A stretch of DNA of 64,000 nt from Acheta domesticus (Eukaryota; Arthropoda; Insecta; Orthoptera; Gryllidae): contig JAHLJT010009419.1 of assembly GCA_031308135.1 (NCBI GenBank), positions 30,842,869 through 30,906,868 of the forward strand, read 5' to 3'. The notes beneath the pieces were generated by a model, which searched no databases, had not been told where the DNA came from, and saw only the letters and a list, made by a program, of their open reading frames with translations. Of this stretch, positions 32,884 to 45,310 are shown piece after piece. How positions within the stretch are numbered: the stretch's first letter is position 1; every line of letters starts with the position of its first letter. The position numbers and the translations under genes were made by a program.

Positions 32884-34555
32884 GGTACGTTAAGCGGCGC
32901 AGAAATAGTTCTCAGATAGCACGGGAGTTGAGTCATCGGTTTGCCGGGCGAATGAGCCCTCGACTGCCCGGGCGACGCTGCCGGAATCTTTGGTGAACGA
33001 TAAAAAAAACACCCGGTACAAAACATCTGAATACCTTTCAAGTATAGCCGAAAAATGCAGCCAATTGTTTGGTTTAAGCGATATTCGCAACACTGTAATG
33101 TTTTAGAGACTATTTGACTGAAGTATCGAATGGTAAGAAATAATGGATTCAAACTTAAACCAATCTCAGTTGCTTGTCAGCAAACAATTATTATGCAGTT
33201 TTCCTTTCTATTCATTATGTTTCTTGGAATGTTACATGCTATATTTATATGTTTTGTGCCGCTTTATATATTTTAGAATACATAAACTAAACACTCCGAT
33301 TTTTTTCTTAGCAAGAATTTCATGTCTTGCATGAAGCCATTCCCGATGGTAGATGGTGATATTAAGACGTTTCGTCAAGAACTGGTATGTTAGAAATCAT
33401 TATTTATTTATTTAATAACTTTATTCGATTTTATTTATGAACTTACAATATATTTGTTTGTGAAATAGTCGTACTACAAAAGATTCGTACATAGGGAATT
33501 GCAATAAAATATATTTTGTAACTAAACGTTACATATATTATGTGACAGTATCAGTTTTTAGCTAGAAAGTAAAAATCGACAATCGCTTTCAGTAGAAAAA
33601 AGATTGAAATAAAAAAATGCACCAATCCCATGCGTTAATTGGATGGGGGTTTCACATACATGCATGTGTGGCGGGTAACAAATATTCCCTTGCTTGTACG
33701 TTCGCCTGTATGGTCCGGGTATTCGAATCTGTCCTCCTTCCATGCATTCTTATTAGGAGAAAAAATGAACAGCGATAAAAATTCAGAGAGGGCATGTGGG
33801 CGAGTAAGTAGGTCATGGCTAGCAAATGAGCGACTATGTGGTTGTGCGAACAGTGCGCGATCAGTTTCAGCAGTTTATATTACATGCAACGCACGAAGGA
33901 ACAGCGGGTTGCATATTCTCGCCTGCTCGCACGAAAGTCGTGGGGCGAAGGGCGCGATCCGAAGAATAAGCAGTTACGAATAAGGAATAAATCACATATA
34001 GAGCAACAAGAAATGTTCAGAAACAGTGGTGATGGGGAAAGAAGGTGTAGAGGAGCATGTCATCGCGAACAATCGTGCGACATCGCGTACTCGAAACAGT
34101 TAGGCACATGCAACATTTAGCGGTTTCACATTTACGCTCACGTGAGTCACAGCTATTTTCACCTACTTGGGTCGTTTTTATGGTGCGGGATTGTAAAAAG
34201 GAGCATATTCTGATTACATTCTTATGAGGATTTCAGTTAACCTTGCATTTGGCGCGGGCTAAAAACTAGTAGAAGTAAATTGCGTTTCGAGTTCACAACC
34301 GGTTATTATCGAAGTTGTTCACAGTACTGAAATTATCTACATTGATATCTACGAAGATATCAAGGACTCATTAATACAAACTGCTATTGCACAGCAAAAG
34401 AACTAGTGGTGAAAATACAACAAGTACTTTCTTGCTTGTATTTTTCACGCAACCTTACACGAAAATCTCTCAAATTTTCGAAACATGATGTGATTTCAAA
34501 ATCTATCCTTAAGAAACAGATTTAATTAACGGTAAGATAATACTTTAGGTTAATA
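32884..34555. other. Mixed spacer right of the transposase remnant
   Basis: A short GC-rich patch with GCCCGGGC palindromes (32930-32990) is followed by AT-rich DNA and a moderately GC-rich part at 33780-34110. A motif resembling AGCAACAAGAAATGTT at about 34002 recurs in altered form near 35212. No gene recognised. Confidence 0.35.
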
Positions 34556-34935
34556 CTTTGGCTGAGAAATATGCCGAAAAATTTTAACTTTTGCAATTTT
34601 TGAAAAATCAGTGTTTTCAACGAACATGAGACCTACACCACTCTCTTAAAAGTCCTTCACCTCATCCAACAACAAAATTTAATAAACAACGATGGAGCAA
34701 TTTTTTAAATTTGGAAAATGTCCGAAGGAATTCATGTTAAGTACCTTCAAAATTAAAATATCAGTTTTGAATTCAAGGGGCGGCGACATCAACCAGATCG
34801 AAAGGGGGATATGAATGTTGGAGAAAATCGGCTGAACGGTTTAGCGGCTAGCGTTGGTCCCAGACGGACGGACGGACGGACTGACAGGCAGACAGACAAA
34901 CAGATAAATGGACGGACAGACAGACAGGCGTTTAG
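34556..34935 (+). mobile_element. Putative retroelement or repeat tail ending in a GACG/GACA microsatellite
   Basis: A stretch with TTTTAACTTTTGCAATTTTT-like sequence and a CGGCTGAACGGTTTAGCGG block runs directly into a GACG/GACA tetranucleotide array at about 34862-34928. A degenerate version of the first part lies near 36000-36050. Microsatellite-tailed ends like this are typical of interspersed elements in insects, but the family is not recognised. Confidence 0.4.
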
Positions 34936-35240
34936 ACGTTTTGCCGACATTCGATTTTTCTGCAACAAGGACCCACAAAATATGGATTCTAGCTACGTGT
35001 TAGAGGATTTTCTTTCTAAATTTAACAACAGGATGAATCCATTTTTAGTTAACAGGGATCTGTAATAAGAGTTTTTCTACCGAAAATTCGCCGTTTTCTT
35101 GAGTATTACAAAACATTCTTTCTACTCGATCGCGAAAAAGTAAAAATCACCATCGCGATCTGTGATATCACCCGCACCTAACGGAAGGTTGAGGGAAAAC
35201 GAACATACCGAGCAACGAGAAATGTTAAGCGTGGACGGTC
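34936..35240. other. AT-rich spacer
   Basis: Nothing recognised. Confidence 0.35.
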
Positions 35241-35620
35241 AGGAGAGTAGATGAGTGAACGTGCATGTCGTGATGGGCGGGTCCGTGGCCCAGGGGCAGT
35301 CTGGGCAGCCAGCGCCGGGCACCAGGCAGCGGCGGCTGGGGACTCGTAACACAGCGCGGTGGCGCCCCCGCAAGCTGAATTTCAAACTGCTCCGCTCTGC
35401 GGGCCGGCCGCGCGTCGACCCCAGAGATTACGGAATTTCAAATGCGCCAGTCCCCTCGGCCGGCGCGCCGGGTGGCGCGGAGGCGGGGCGGCCGACAGGG
35501 AGTAGTTGCGGCGCGGGGCAAGTGTGGATGCGGCTGCCACGGGGGAGGGGGGTGATGAATGGGCGTTGGGAGCTCGCTGTGATGACTGCACTACAGAACC
35601 AATTGACAGAGGGCTATCGC
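35241..35620. other. CpG-rich island
   Basis: A GC-rich block rich in GGCCGGCC and GGCGCGCC motifs. A 140-codon plus frame (35255-35677) and a 119-codon minus frame overlap over it; neither is recognisable. Confidence 0.4.
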
Positions 35621-36285
35621 ATGTATTTGGGATATTGTGAAAATTGTACCCCTTGGCGTTGGAAAACGTCACAATGATAATTTTAATTCCTAACATTTTG
35701 TAAATGTTTAGGAAATGCACGATTTTTATTAAGTTCACCAATAGTTAAATTATTCGGGAATAATATGCAGATTTGTAATGTATTTTGACAGAAATGACCC
35801 TCAGCGATGGAAACGTCAAATCATCTTTTTGTATTGACAGCTATTGCTTCATTGAAAAAGGAAACATTCATCAGTACTACCTGTAGCTGAAAACTTTGGA
35901 TATTTTCGAAAATTTAGTTATGATCTTTAAAGTCTTAATATATTTCCTTGAAAGTCTTAATATAAATTTTTATCTTCAATACTGTAGTTGTAGAAAGCCC
36001 AAAAAAAATTAACTTTAACAATTTGTGAAAATTTAGGAAGTTCAAGCCCATTTTGCTTTCAGTGTTACTAAGAATAAAGGAGTATAGGAGTCATTCGAAA
36101 AAAGGAGAAAATTTGTGCCATTTTCAATTTTTTTCCTTTTCCTTCATTTTCCTTTCAATATTTTAATCCAACAGACGTATTATGATAATTAATGGAATTA
36201 GACCTTATTATTTTAAACATACCACAAGTAGTTAAACGATTAACCTTTGTAATACAACATTTTTTTTAAATATATATTTGCCAAT
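35621..36285. other. AT-rich spacer with one copy of a 58 bp repeat
   Basis: The recognisable item is the repeat at 36052-36109, listed separately. Confidence 0.4.
36052..36109 (+). repeat. 58 bp dispersed repeat, copy 1
   Basis: Matches 40003-40060 at 56 of 58 positions in the same orientation; both differences are adjacent, near position 36065. Flanking sequence is unrelated beyond a few bases. The two copies are about 3.95 kb apart. Confidence 0.85.
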
Positions 36286-36600
36286 AGCATTAAGCCCTCC
36301 TTGCGCCATCGCTGAGGCCCCAACATGCCTCGGGGCGCTGGCGGAATCTCCTGGCGCCAGGAGCGTCGTATGTGGAGAGGGGGGGGATGGTGCGTCAAAT
36401 GATGGTTGACGAGCGCATTCAGGGCGGACGCTCTCTCCCGGGGACGGCGCCCTCATGGCCGTCCATCCCCCCCGCCCAGTCCAACTAGGCCGCAGAGAAG
36501 GCAACGCGCATGAACGTGGGTGCCGCTCACAGCTCAGGGGGGTTCACGCGGAAGCGCAGAATGTGTGTTCAGTGCATCTTGAAGGACGCCGTAGTGAATG
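36286..36600. other. GC-rich island
   Basis: A short island with GGGGGG and CCCCCC runs (36380-36390 and 36465-36475). No gene recognised. Confidence 0.4.
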
Positions 36601-36614
36601 CGTATGACTGAAGC

Positions 36615-36668
36615 AATTTGTCATCACCACCATCATCATAATTATATTATTATTATTGTTGTTGTGGC
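36615..36668 (+). repeat. Compound trinucleotide microsatellite
   Basis: CAT/CAC units are followed by ATT units and then GTT units. The tract translates to H, I and V runs in a short frame that is not considered a gene. Confidence 0.75.
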
Positions 36669-37795
36669 TAAGAGAATATATCTCGAGAATTTGATATCCT
36701 ATACATTTGTATTAAGATCATCGTCTAAATTCTTTATTTTTCCTAAGATTACCAATTTTGTCATTTATATTACTTCTATTATACTTATAACGTTTATATT
36801 ATTGTCTGCTAATTCAAACTATCAAGTATTGTATACATGAGACGAACTTCTAGTACTTCTAAAGCAGGAAATTTACGTGTTTGTGAGTGATCTACCGTTC
36901 ATCTCTCCTTTTGTGCATAATCTTTCTTATTTCCATCATCTTTCTTTTTCGAGAACACAAACAAAAAGTAATTACTATCTTCTTCTGTCGGTCACCCTAC
37001 ATTAAGCGCGTAACTTGTTGCGTTCAACTCTGGTATCTTCTTTCATGATATCGTGATGCACTTCCCATACAGTATCTTCTTCGTACAACTGCGCAAGTTA
37101 AATTACTGTTAATGTCAACTATTTAAACAGCCCACAAAAGTCTGTTATTAAATTGCTTTTTTCACTTTTTCTAGGGTAATTTGATACTGAAATTATTTAT
37201 CTCTATTAATTGCCAGGATGTATAATCCGAACTATTTGACTCAGCAAAATGACGTATTCATACAGGTACTACAATTTACCAGACTAAAGTCATTTTACAA
37301 CTTTATGACAAGAACTGAAGACATGAAATTACTATTAACAAGTGCTTACTACGTCTGTAACTGGATATTTTTCTAGACTTCTAATGTACGAATCTTTTCA
37401 TCTCAACGAATCTATAATCCAAATACATTTTGAACACTATTAAACTTGTGAGTTCGACTACATTTAATGAAATCAGAAAAGAGAAAGTTGCAGTGGAATA
37501 CAGATTTCTCTTTCACACTCTCCAGAATTACGATATGCTAAAATAATTAGAATGTATGCTAAGTTCTTTTTGCAATTCTAACAGCGACAAAAAGTGCATT
37601 GTTTAATTTGCAGGAAAAGTTTCGAGCGGAGATGTTACCAAACGCCCTGAATAACGGTTATAAGAAGAGCACGTGAATTTCTTTTTGTAAAAAAAAAACC
37701 CTGCCCGGGCTTGGTATTTTATGACACCGTATTTTATTTCCACCCTCCTCCAACTCTCAGAGTACCGTAAATTGTAATCTTCTCATTCATTCCGT
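36669..37795. other. AT-rich spacer
   Basis: No feature recognised. Confidence 0.4.
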
Positions 37796-38185
37796 AGGAA
37801 TGCTGCTGGAATATACGCCGGCCAGATTGTGGCAAATAAATTGAAGCTATTGTGCTCTAAAGCGGGATCCCGCTTCGCGGCGGAGGCTCTCCTCCAATTG
37901 AAAGCCGCACCTTTTAAATATATTCCCCCGCGGAAAAATAAAGAAAATCCTTTGTCCCTGGGAGGAGCCGGAGAAGCCTCGGCGGTGCCGCCCTCCGCGA
38001 CGGCGGAGGCGGGGGCGGGGGCGGGGAAACGGGCGACGAGCAGCGGGGAGGGCTCCAGCGGGGAAGCTGCTGGAATGAACGCAGATGAGGCTGTTGCAAA
38101 ATTGGTGGTGAATTGGGAAAGAGAAAGTGTTAGTTATAACAGAAATTTTAGTGTAATGGCGGAAATGCCAGGAGGGTAAGCTTTC
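37796..38185. other. CpG island with a balanced open frame
   Basis: A GC-rich island with GGCGGAGGC motifs. A plus frame (37829-38179, 116 codons) starts with about 60 residues of varied composition before an alanine/glycine-rich part. It has no recognised domain and no splice context that I can support. Confidence 0.25.
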
Positions 38186-38700
38186 GTTACGGTGACTGGT
38201 TGAATGGTAAATTGATTAAGGTGATGGATTGAAAGTGAGAGGGTTATTGATTGGGTGGATCAGAAGCGAAAATGCCTAAATACGATGGAGTATTTGCTTT
38301 AAGTGGATGGATAGAATAGCAGGCGGGCATACAGTTTGAGGTTAGTGTCTGACTGGATGCTTGGTTGAGTGGTAGTTTGGGATGTCGGATCCGGCGAATG
38401 GTTTGTTAGAGCGCAATGGTTGATCATTAATCGAGTAGCTGCTTAGGTAGCTGACTGAGTGATTATTTGAGAGCATAGTTTGGTGAGGAGTTGGGTGTTT
38501 GAGCGACTATTGAATAGGTAAATTATTTGGCGATAATTGAAATCAATAAAAAGTGACAGAGAATGAGATTTAGTATGAGGCTAGACGCGTGATTCCTACA
38601 CAGATACAACGGCAAGTCAATAAATTAGTCGCAAACGTCAGTTTACCTTATACCCCATTGAAATTACGTGCGCGTATTTTACCGGCAAATTTTCTGAATA
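38186..38700 (+). repeat. Decayed TGGTTGA-like low-complexity tract, then AT-rich DNA
   Basis: From about 38195 to 38530 the plus strand is C-poor and full of variants of TTGATTGG, TGGTTGA and GTGGATGG. No regular period remains. It looks like a heavily mutated simple repeat. Confidence 0.35.
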
Positions 38701-38940
38701 AAAATGATTTGGTGGGGATTGATGGTAAGGTGAGATGAGGCGCGTGGTTGCATCGCAGATGCCGCCGCCACTACGCGAACGCGCGGAAGTGGCGGCGGCA
38801 AAGACAGCCAAAGCGGCGGTGGCGGCAGTGAATGCTATCTCTTAAGATGCAGACAAAGAAGGATCGGCAAGTCTTTTAGCGGCGCAAGACGAATGGCGGC
38901 GGCACGAGATAAGTTGCTGCGAGGCGCCCGCGCGCGCCGC
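38701..38940. other. GC-rich island edge
   Basis: GCGGCGG/GGCGGC motifs (38755-38830, 38880-38935) lead into the 14 bp minisatellite. Confidence 0.4.
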
Positions 38941-39720
38941 CCCGCCTTCCACGCCCCGCGCGTCCCCGCCCCGCGCTCCACGCCCGCTCTCTACGCCCCA
39001 CTCTCGAAGCCCCGCTCTCGAAGTCCGTCTATCGACGCCCCGCTCTAGATGCCCCGCTCTCGACGCCCCGCGTTCACCGCCCCGCGCTCTCCAGCCCGGT
39101 CTCCACGCCCAGTGCTCACCGCCCTGCTCGCCAAGCCCATTCTCTACGCCCCGTTCTCGACACCCCGCTCTCGACGCCCCGTTCTCTACGCCCCGCCCTT
39201 GATACCCAGCTCTCTTCGCCCCGCTCTTGACGTCCTGCTCCCGATGCCCCGCTCTCCACGCCCCGCTCTCGACGCCCCGTTCCCGACGCTTTCCTCTCGA
39301 CGCCCCGTTCTCGACGCTCCGCTCTCGATGTCCCACTCTCGATGTCCCACTCTCGATGCCGAACTCTCGATGCCGAACTCTCGATGCCGAACTCTCGATG
39401 CCCAACTCTCGATGCCCAACTCTCGATGCCCAACTCTCGATGCCCAACTCTCGATGTCCAACTCTCGATGCCCAACTCTCGATGCCCAACTCTCGATGCC
39501 CAACTCTCGATGCCCAACTCTCGATGCCCAACTCTCGATGCCCAACTCTCGATGCCCAACTCTCGATGCCCAACCCTCGATGCCCGATTCTCGACGCCCC
39601 GCTCTCGGCGCCCAGCTCTCTTCACGCCTTGCGCTCACCGCCCCGCTCTCCGCGGCCCTCTCTCCACTGTCCGAGCTCATCGCCCTGCTCTCCACAACCG
39701 CACTCACCGCCCCCTCCCTT
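38941..39720 (+). repeat. 14 bp minisatellite with homogeneous core
   Basis: Unit variants are CTCTCGATGCCCAA (core) and CTCTCGACGCCCCG (edges). Units are in strict 14 bp phase from about 39140 to 39620. The homogeneous core runs from 39322 to 39587, exactly 19 units. Outside it the copies are increasingly mutated, as in arrays homogenised by unequal exchange or replication slippage. Because 14 is not a multiple of three, each strand gives the same cyclic 14-residue peptide in all three frames, and all six frames are open across the core (plus frames up to 286 codons, minus up to 243). These frames are not accepted as genes. Confidence 0.92.
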
Positions 39721-39960
39721 CCCCCTGCCCACCCGCTCAGCAGTCGTCGCCGTGGGCGCTCCGCCCCGCCCTTTCCGCGCCGCGCAATCTCAGGCAGTGC
39801 GCGCGGAACGGGCGGCCGAGCGCGTGTTGCCGCTGGGGACAGCTACGCAATCGCTCGAGTGCAACGGTTCAAGCGCACGAGGTATGTTTGCACGTACATT
39901 GCGTGGTGACACATTCTTCTTAAGCGTGGTTGCCAGAGAGAAATAATGTTCGATGAAGTG
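39721..39960. other. CpG-rich right margin of the minisatellite island
   Basis: GC-rich, not repetitive, ends near 39910. No gene recognised. Confidence 0.4.
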
Positions 39961-40002
39961 CAGCAGAGGAATCTATAAAACGTCTAGCGTAGAGCATCAA
40001 AA

Positions 40003-40060
40003 TTTGCTTTCAGTGGCACTAAGAATAAAGGAGTATAGGAGTCATTCGAAAAAAGGAGAA
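40003..40060 (+). repeat. 58 bp dispersed repeat, copy 2
   Basis: Partner of 36052-36109 with two mismatches. It lies just right of the minisatellite island. Confidence 0.85.
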
Positions 40061-41450
40061 TGAAAAGGCGTCTCTATACTACGTATTGAGCGCTTACAGG
40101 TTTTTGGGCATGGAAAAAAATTCAAAGTCAATTAGGAAAACCTACATATTTTGGCAGAGCAGATTACTTGCATAAAATTCAGACAAGAATTTCGAAAACA
40201 GACGTTTGGAAATATTCATTTGCAAAATGAAGGATTAGATGCTAGAACGATTTGCCTTTGACAGTCTTTGATGTCTTTCCTCAAAGCCTGAGCAAATTTA
40301 GAAATAAAGTTCCTAGATGTGGATATGTGTATTACATATATCTTTAATATTATTAAATTACTGGACTACTATGTAAAATTTTTTTTCAGTATTATTATTA
40401 TTATTATTATTAATTATGTTCAGTGTGGCGTTTAAAGTTGAGGGAAACGAGGGTGTAAGAAATGCTGACACAAATTTAGAGATCCACATTGCAGTCAAGT
40501 GAAGTGTGATGAGATGTAGTGCTATGAAAGCTTGCACGATGAAATGTTCATATTGTTTTGTAATTTTTTTAAGTTGTGTAAAGTTGTTACGTTTGTAATG
40601 TTAAGTTATTGTGTTCTGCCACCAAGTTCTCAAACTTATTTGCAGAATTAATAATAAATCTAAATCTAAGTTGCTGGTGGTATTTGATAAGTCGCAATGC
40701 AGTGGACACTGTAATTGTATGAGTATTTCTTAGAACCAACATTTTCTCTAGCGTGTAGATCACACTTTCACGAGTTCACGCTTTCAGCCATTTCTGATAG
40801 AAATTGTGTGCAACAAAAACCTAAGTACTTCGTAAGTTTGCGATTACAGTATAAATCTTAATTTGTTTGTGTGCAAAGAAAGTAACTGAAAATAAATTCC
40901 ATAATCTTCTAATCCTTAAATTAAAAACCTAAGTTCAATATTTTTTCGTATAAAACAAATGCCAACCTGATTTTCTTTTTATTTTACTGTATTTACATAC
41001 GTATAAGCTAAAGCTCTGCTGGAGAATGCTAGAATGGAAGTGATCAGCGAGAGTCTAACATCAGACAATCAAAGTTTCTGCGGAATATGGTGACGATCGA
41101 GTATGATTACCACCAAAACATGTATTCGCTGTGAACCCTAAAGAACATAAGGGATGCTCCGTTACACCGAAAAACCGTCTAAGCCCTATTTCATTCCTAC
41201 ACTTATACGTTCAATATTATTGCCAAAGAATATTAGTAAAATGAGAATATGGTTACATTACTAGTAACAAAGAGTCATTACTTCCTGAAAAGCATTTAAT
41301 GATTTCATGAATACTTTTAGAACAAGTAATCTATGAAATGATATTGTATTTTAAAACTTACAAATACTTTAAAGTAAACGAGATGAAAAGCGATATATAG
41401 AACTTTATCAAAGATTCCACATCATCCTCACACATTCCAAATCCACATCA
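40061..41450. other. AT-rich spacer with an ATT microsatellite
   Basis: An (ATT)n run of about seven units lies at 40391-40413. No gene recognised. Confidence 0.45.
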
Positions 41451-41860
41451 CAACCATCCGCGAGTGGAGTTCGACAAGGCTCCACGACCCGTATGCCCTT
41501 TACCTGCCCCATGCCTCGCTCCGTCCCCGCGCTTCCCGGTCCTCGCCTGGAAGCCCCAGAGCGCTGAGGGGATTTCCTTAAAGGCATTCCGCGTTACGCG
41601 CTTAGCAGCCTTATGGAGATTCCTTGAGCCCGACCTTTATCTTTAAAAAGCTCCTACACCTCCCGCCGCTGCTTCCATATTTCTGCCCCGTAATGGGTGT
41701 ACACCACACATTAAAGCCGGCGAAATCTGTCTCCGCGAAAACAACGGCGAGGAAGCGAGAATATTTTAAGAGAAATGTTTTAAAGGAGGCCGGCGCGTCT
41801 GGTCGTGAAAATGTTACGAAATGTATTGTTGGGGAAATTGGACTTTGTTAATGGTGGTTT
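41451..41860. other. GC-rich island of balanced composition
   Basis: Not repetitive and with no strong strand bias. Short plus frames (41464-41646 and 41624-41851) are unrecognised. A possible regulatory or exonic island, unproven. Confidence 0.3.
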
Positions 41861-44455
41861 CGTGAAAAAAAATTATTTCAAGCGGCGAAAGTAAACACAA
41901 TCGTATGAAATTCTATCTTTGAGATGTTTTGTTTTGTATAGCAAAAAAGTTCAACACACAAATTGTTTAGTTTACGTAACAAGTATTCCGTGTTTACAAA
42001 AACATGCATATATCTGCTTCTCCATCCGAGAAATGTGGAGAAGACAACTCAACGAAATGTATGTAATTCGTAGTGGTACATAGTTAAGGGTTTAATTGAA
42101 GGACTAATATTCATATACACAAAACGTTACTGGTGATGGAAAAATTCAATTTTAGCGAGTTTTTTTATTCAGTTTACTGTTAAATAAAATATAGCGTTTG
42201 TAAATGTAATAACACAAACTGGGAGTGTACTAAATGTAATGAGAAAATTCTCCGAAATAAATCACCGACCTAATTTTTGAACCAAGTAAGATGTATATTC
42301 GTGTATAAAAATTAGAACGTAACGAATGTACAAAATAACGATAGAAAAAACTAAGAAAGAGTAAACTTTATACCAAGAATTTTACTTACCACCATATATT
42401 CTTGTATGTGTCTCTCAGCAGGCACTCACCTGCAAACAGAAACATATAATTAATTTATCAAGAGAATTATGCATTGAAATGGTAAATTATTGTAGAAATA
42501 GCACATATGTACAACTTTGAACAAGTATTCAGGTGTATTGCTGATCAAAAACGGTACCTAATAATGATCAGTTTTCCCAAGTTCTTTCAAACAAAGACAT
42601 TTCTTTCAAAATCTAATATTTAAAAACCAACGTTTGTTTGCTTTGCTCGTATGTTATACGCTGCCGTTCATCTGATTGTGATAAAACTGTGTAAACTTAT
42701 TGCTTATATTTGCGCGAAGAATTTAGGCATAATACAATTGGAATATGGGTATGTCTGTCGCAAATAGACGTGCGTTGATGACAATTTTATGGATTTATCC
42801 TGACTTAAGCGTCCCTGAACAGAAGCTCAAGGCAACCCGCCGCACTCTCAAGTATGCGTTTTCGCTGCATTTTCTATCCTTGCGATTGTGAATTATCGGT
42901 CGAAATTATTACTTGAACGTTATCTCGAACAAATAAATTAAATTTCTCCCAGACAGTGTCACAGCGAATGCAAGCCTAAACTGACAGAAAACGTCTCAAC
43001 AACAGGATACTTCACAAACATGTCCAAACCAGGACATAGAACAAACCCATACTCGTGAGAAAGTCTTTTCAATTAAAAGTTGTGCAGAGCGTAGACTAAA
43101 ACGTGATTAACAGTCACGTGACCTGCAGCGTGTCAAGTGTATACATTGCAATACTGTAGCATTTCTGGGTTCACTAGTTCTGAATATTATCTAAGTAATA
43201 GATTAACCTCCAACCATACATCTGTGCGTCACTGGCCCATTAAACCTCTTCCGAACCATCAATCGAGACAAACGAGACATTATTCGGTACGTTTAGAAGG
43301 TGAAGATTACGTTCTGCGGATCCATCGAGAACATTCTAAGAAATGTTCGCAAATTTGTTCGCTTTTTATTAAGAAACTAATGTTTTGACTTAGTTTCTTT
43401 AGTATGACTTCCGGCACTTATAAAAGTGACCAATAGTCCACTCGATTCATCTCAACAAGACAAATCGTTTGGCACACTTTTTATTCGGTTCCATGTAGTA
43501 TATTATAGAAGCATTCTAGGAAAACATGAGATTTAATGGTTTAAAAGCACCTAGTAGTTCATTGGGATGTGAATTATTATACTCTGTCCATCATTTTAAT
43601 GAATAGTTGCATAATTCATCAGATTGACGATCATTAAATCTAATTTTCTAATGAAATAAAAATTCGAACAAGTATTTTAATTGATACTCTTATATGTAGG
43701 TTTCTATGGTAAAAATGAATAATCCGGGAAACTAAAGTGTACATAAAATTTATTTTTATTGTGAGCTTGCAAACAAAAATCAAACCTTTTAATATGAGCT
43801 TGCCGCACTCGCTACACCAACTTAGTTCATAGTAAGTTATAGGCAATCATAAAAACACAAATCAGAAAAATGACCTCGTAAAAAACTCAAAATAAGATAT
43901 CTCAATGTGATAACTATTTAAAAGCATTCTTGTTATTTCAAATGTCTCTAAAAACTAAAAATTAAAAAAATTAATTTCATGAAATTATCTAAACTTAAGG
44001 TGGTGTTATTGTTTAATTGCGCTAATGGAGTATTTTATGTCTGTCAAAAGGAGATTCGAAATCCTTATCGATATAGAAACATTACGAAATTAATAAAATA
44101 ACAGGGTTAAACGTTCTTCATTCATCCTAGAAACAAGTAGGTATTAAATAAGATTTTATAGTTTTCATTATAAATTTCGGTTTAAACACATAACTTAAAC
44201 TCGTTTTCTTTTCCTTATTAATAATTTTTTTTGAAAAAACACATAAAAATTAACAAAAATATTTTCATTGTTAAACTGAATTTTAGAGTATTTGAGCAAT
44301 ATTAAAATTTAAAGAATTTTTCATAAATTAAAAAAAATATTAAAAAAGTAACATTGAAGGTACGCTGCGGATACATTCGGACATGCCTAAAATATTACAA
44401 GACCAATTTCCTCAAGCTCTAAAATAAATTGACGTTATTGAATTATGAAACGGAT
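41861..44455. other. Long AT-rich spacer
   Basis: About 2.6 kb of AT-rich DNA. An 83-codon plus frame at 43137-43388 has normal composition but no recognisable family. A CACTTATAAAAGTG motif near 43416 resembles a TATA box inside a small palindrome, with no downstream gene to support a promoter. Confidence 0.35.
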
Positions 44456-45185
44456 CCGTGACATGCAAAACAGGCAGTTCTTTCGTCGCACATCCCATTC
44501 CCTTACATCTGTACGCGCCAGCCAAGGGACCTGAACTACCCCTCAGCTCCTGGGCTCTCCCGTCCCCCGATCCTCACCCCGGAGCTCGCTCTCGTGGTTT
44601 CATTTAAAGCGGAGACACGCTAAGGCGAGAGGAGGGTTTTGTCGCTGGCTCCCTGTTCTTCCCGAAGCTCATTTCGCGAGAGGCTGCAAAAAAAAAACGG
44701 CACGAAGGAAGAAGGATGTCTGTGTGTGCGTGTCTTTTAACCCAAATCCTCGGAGCATGTAAAAGCGAAATGCTGATATATCGGGTCCGCTGGGATCTAA
44801 CCGCAGAGCCTGCGAGGACGAGGACGAGAACGAAGGCCCGTCTCAACGCACACGCCTTTTCCCATACCTCTGGCTTAAGAACGGCGGTGGCGGCGGTGTG
44901 ACGGGGGCGGCGAGGGGGGTGCCGACGACGGCTCAGACCGCAGCTCCTGTTAATTAAGGCGGCGTTCGCTCGCGCTCTCTAGATAAGGGGAACCCCCGAG
45001 CCCCTGACGACGCCTCGTTGCCCCTCTCGCCGCAGTGGCCGACGAGGGCGAATCTGGGCGCGCAAAAGTTGCGCCTGAATCCCACGTCCCACCGCTCTTT
45101 CATTAGGCCCGAGTTTCGGCTCTGGTTAATTAGTCACTTTGCTTCGACGAACTGACGTGGGAAGAATTCAAAGATCGACTGCGTT
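44456..45185. other. CpG-rich island
   Basis: A 700 bp island of mixed composition with several TTAATTAA/TTAATTAG motifs and GCGC clusters, and no tandem structure. It may be regulatory DNA, but no gene is attached. Confidence 0.35.
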
Positions 45186-45310
45186 TACTGAGTGGAGTAT
45201 GCGTCGAAACGCGACGTTTATTCCAGGGCCCACGAACCCAAATTCTTGTACAGAAACCACTCCACAGAAATTTTTTTAAGTAAGGCTGTTGTTAATTCAT
45301 TTATGTGTAT
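45186..45310. other. AT-rich island edge
   Basis: No feature recognised. Confidence 0.3.

Noticed and set aside
38842..39909. Large repetitive proteins on both strands over the 14 bp minisatellite
   Set aside because: All six frames are open because the unit lacks stops and is not a multiple of three; there is no sign of selection for one frame.
43410..43430. TATA-box promoter at CACTTATAAAAGTG
   Set aside because: No gene, initiator or transcript-like sequence follows; the motif is common in AT-rich DNA.
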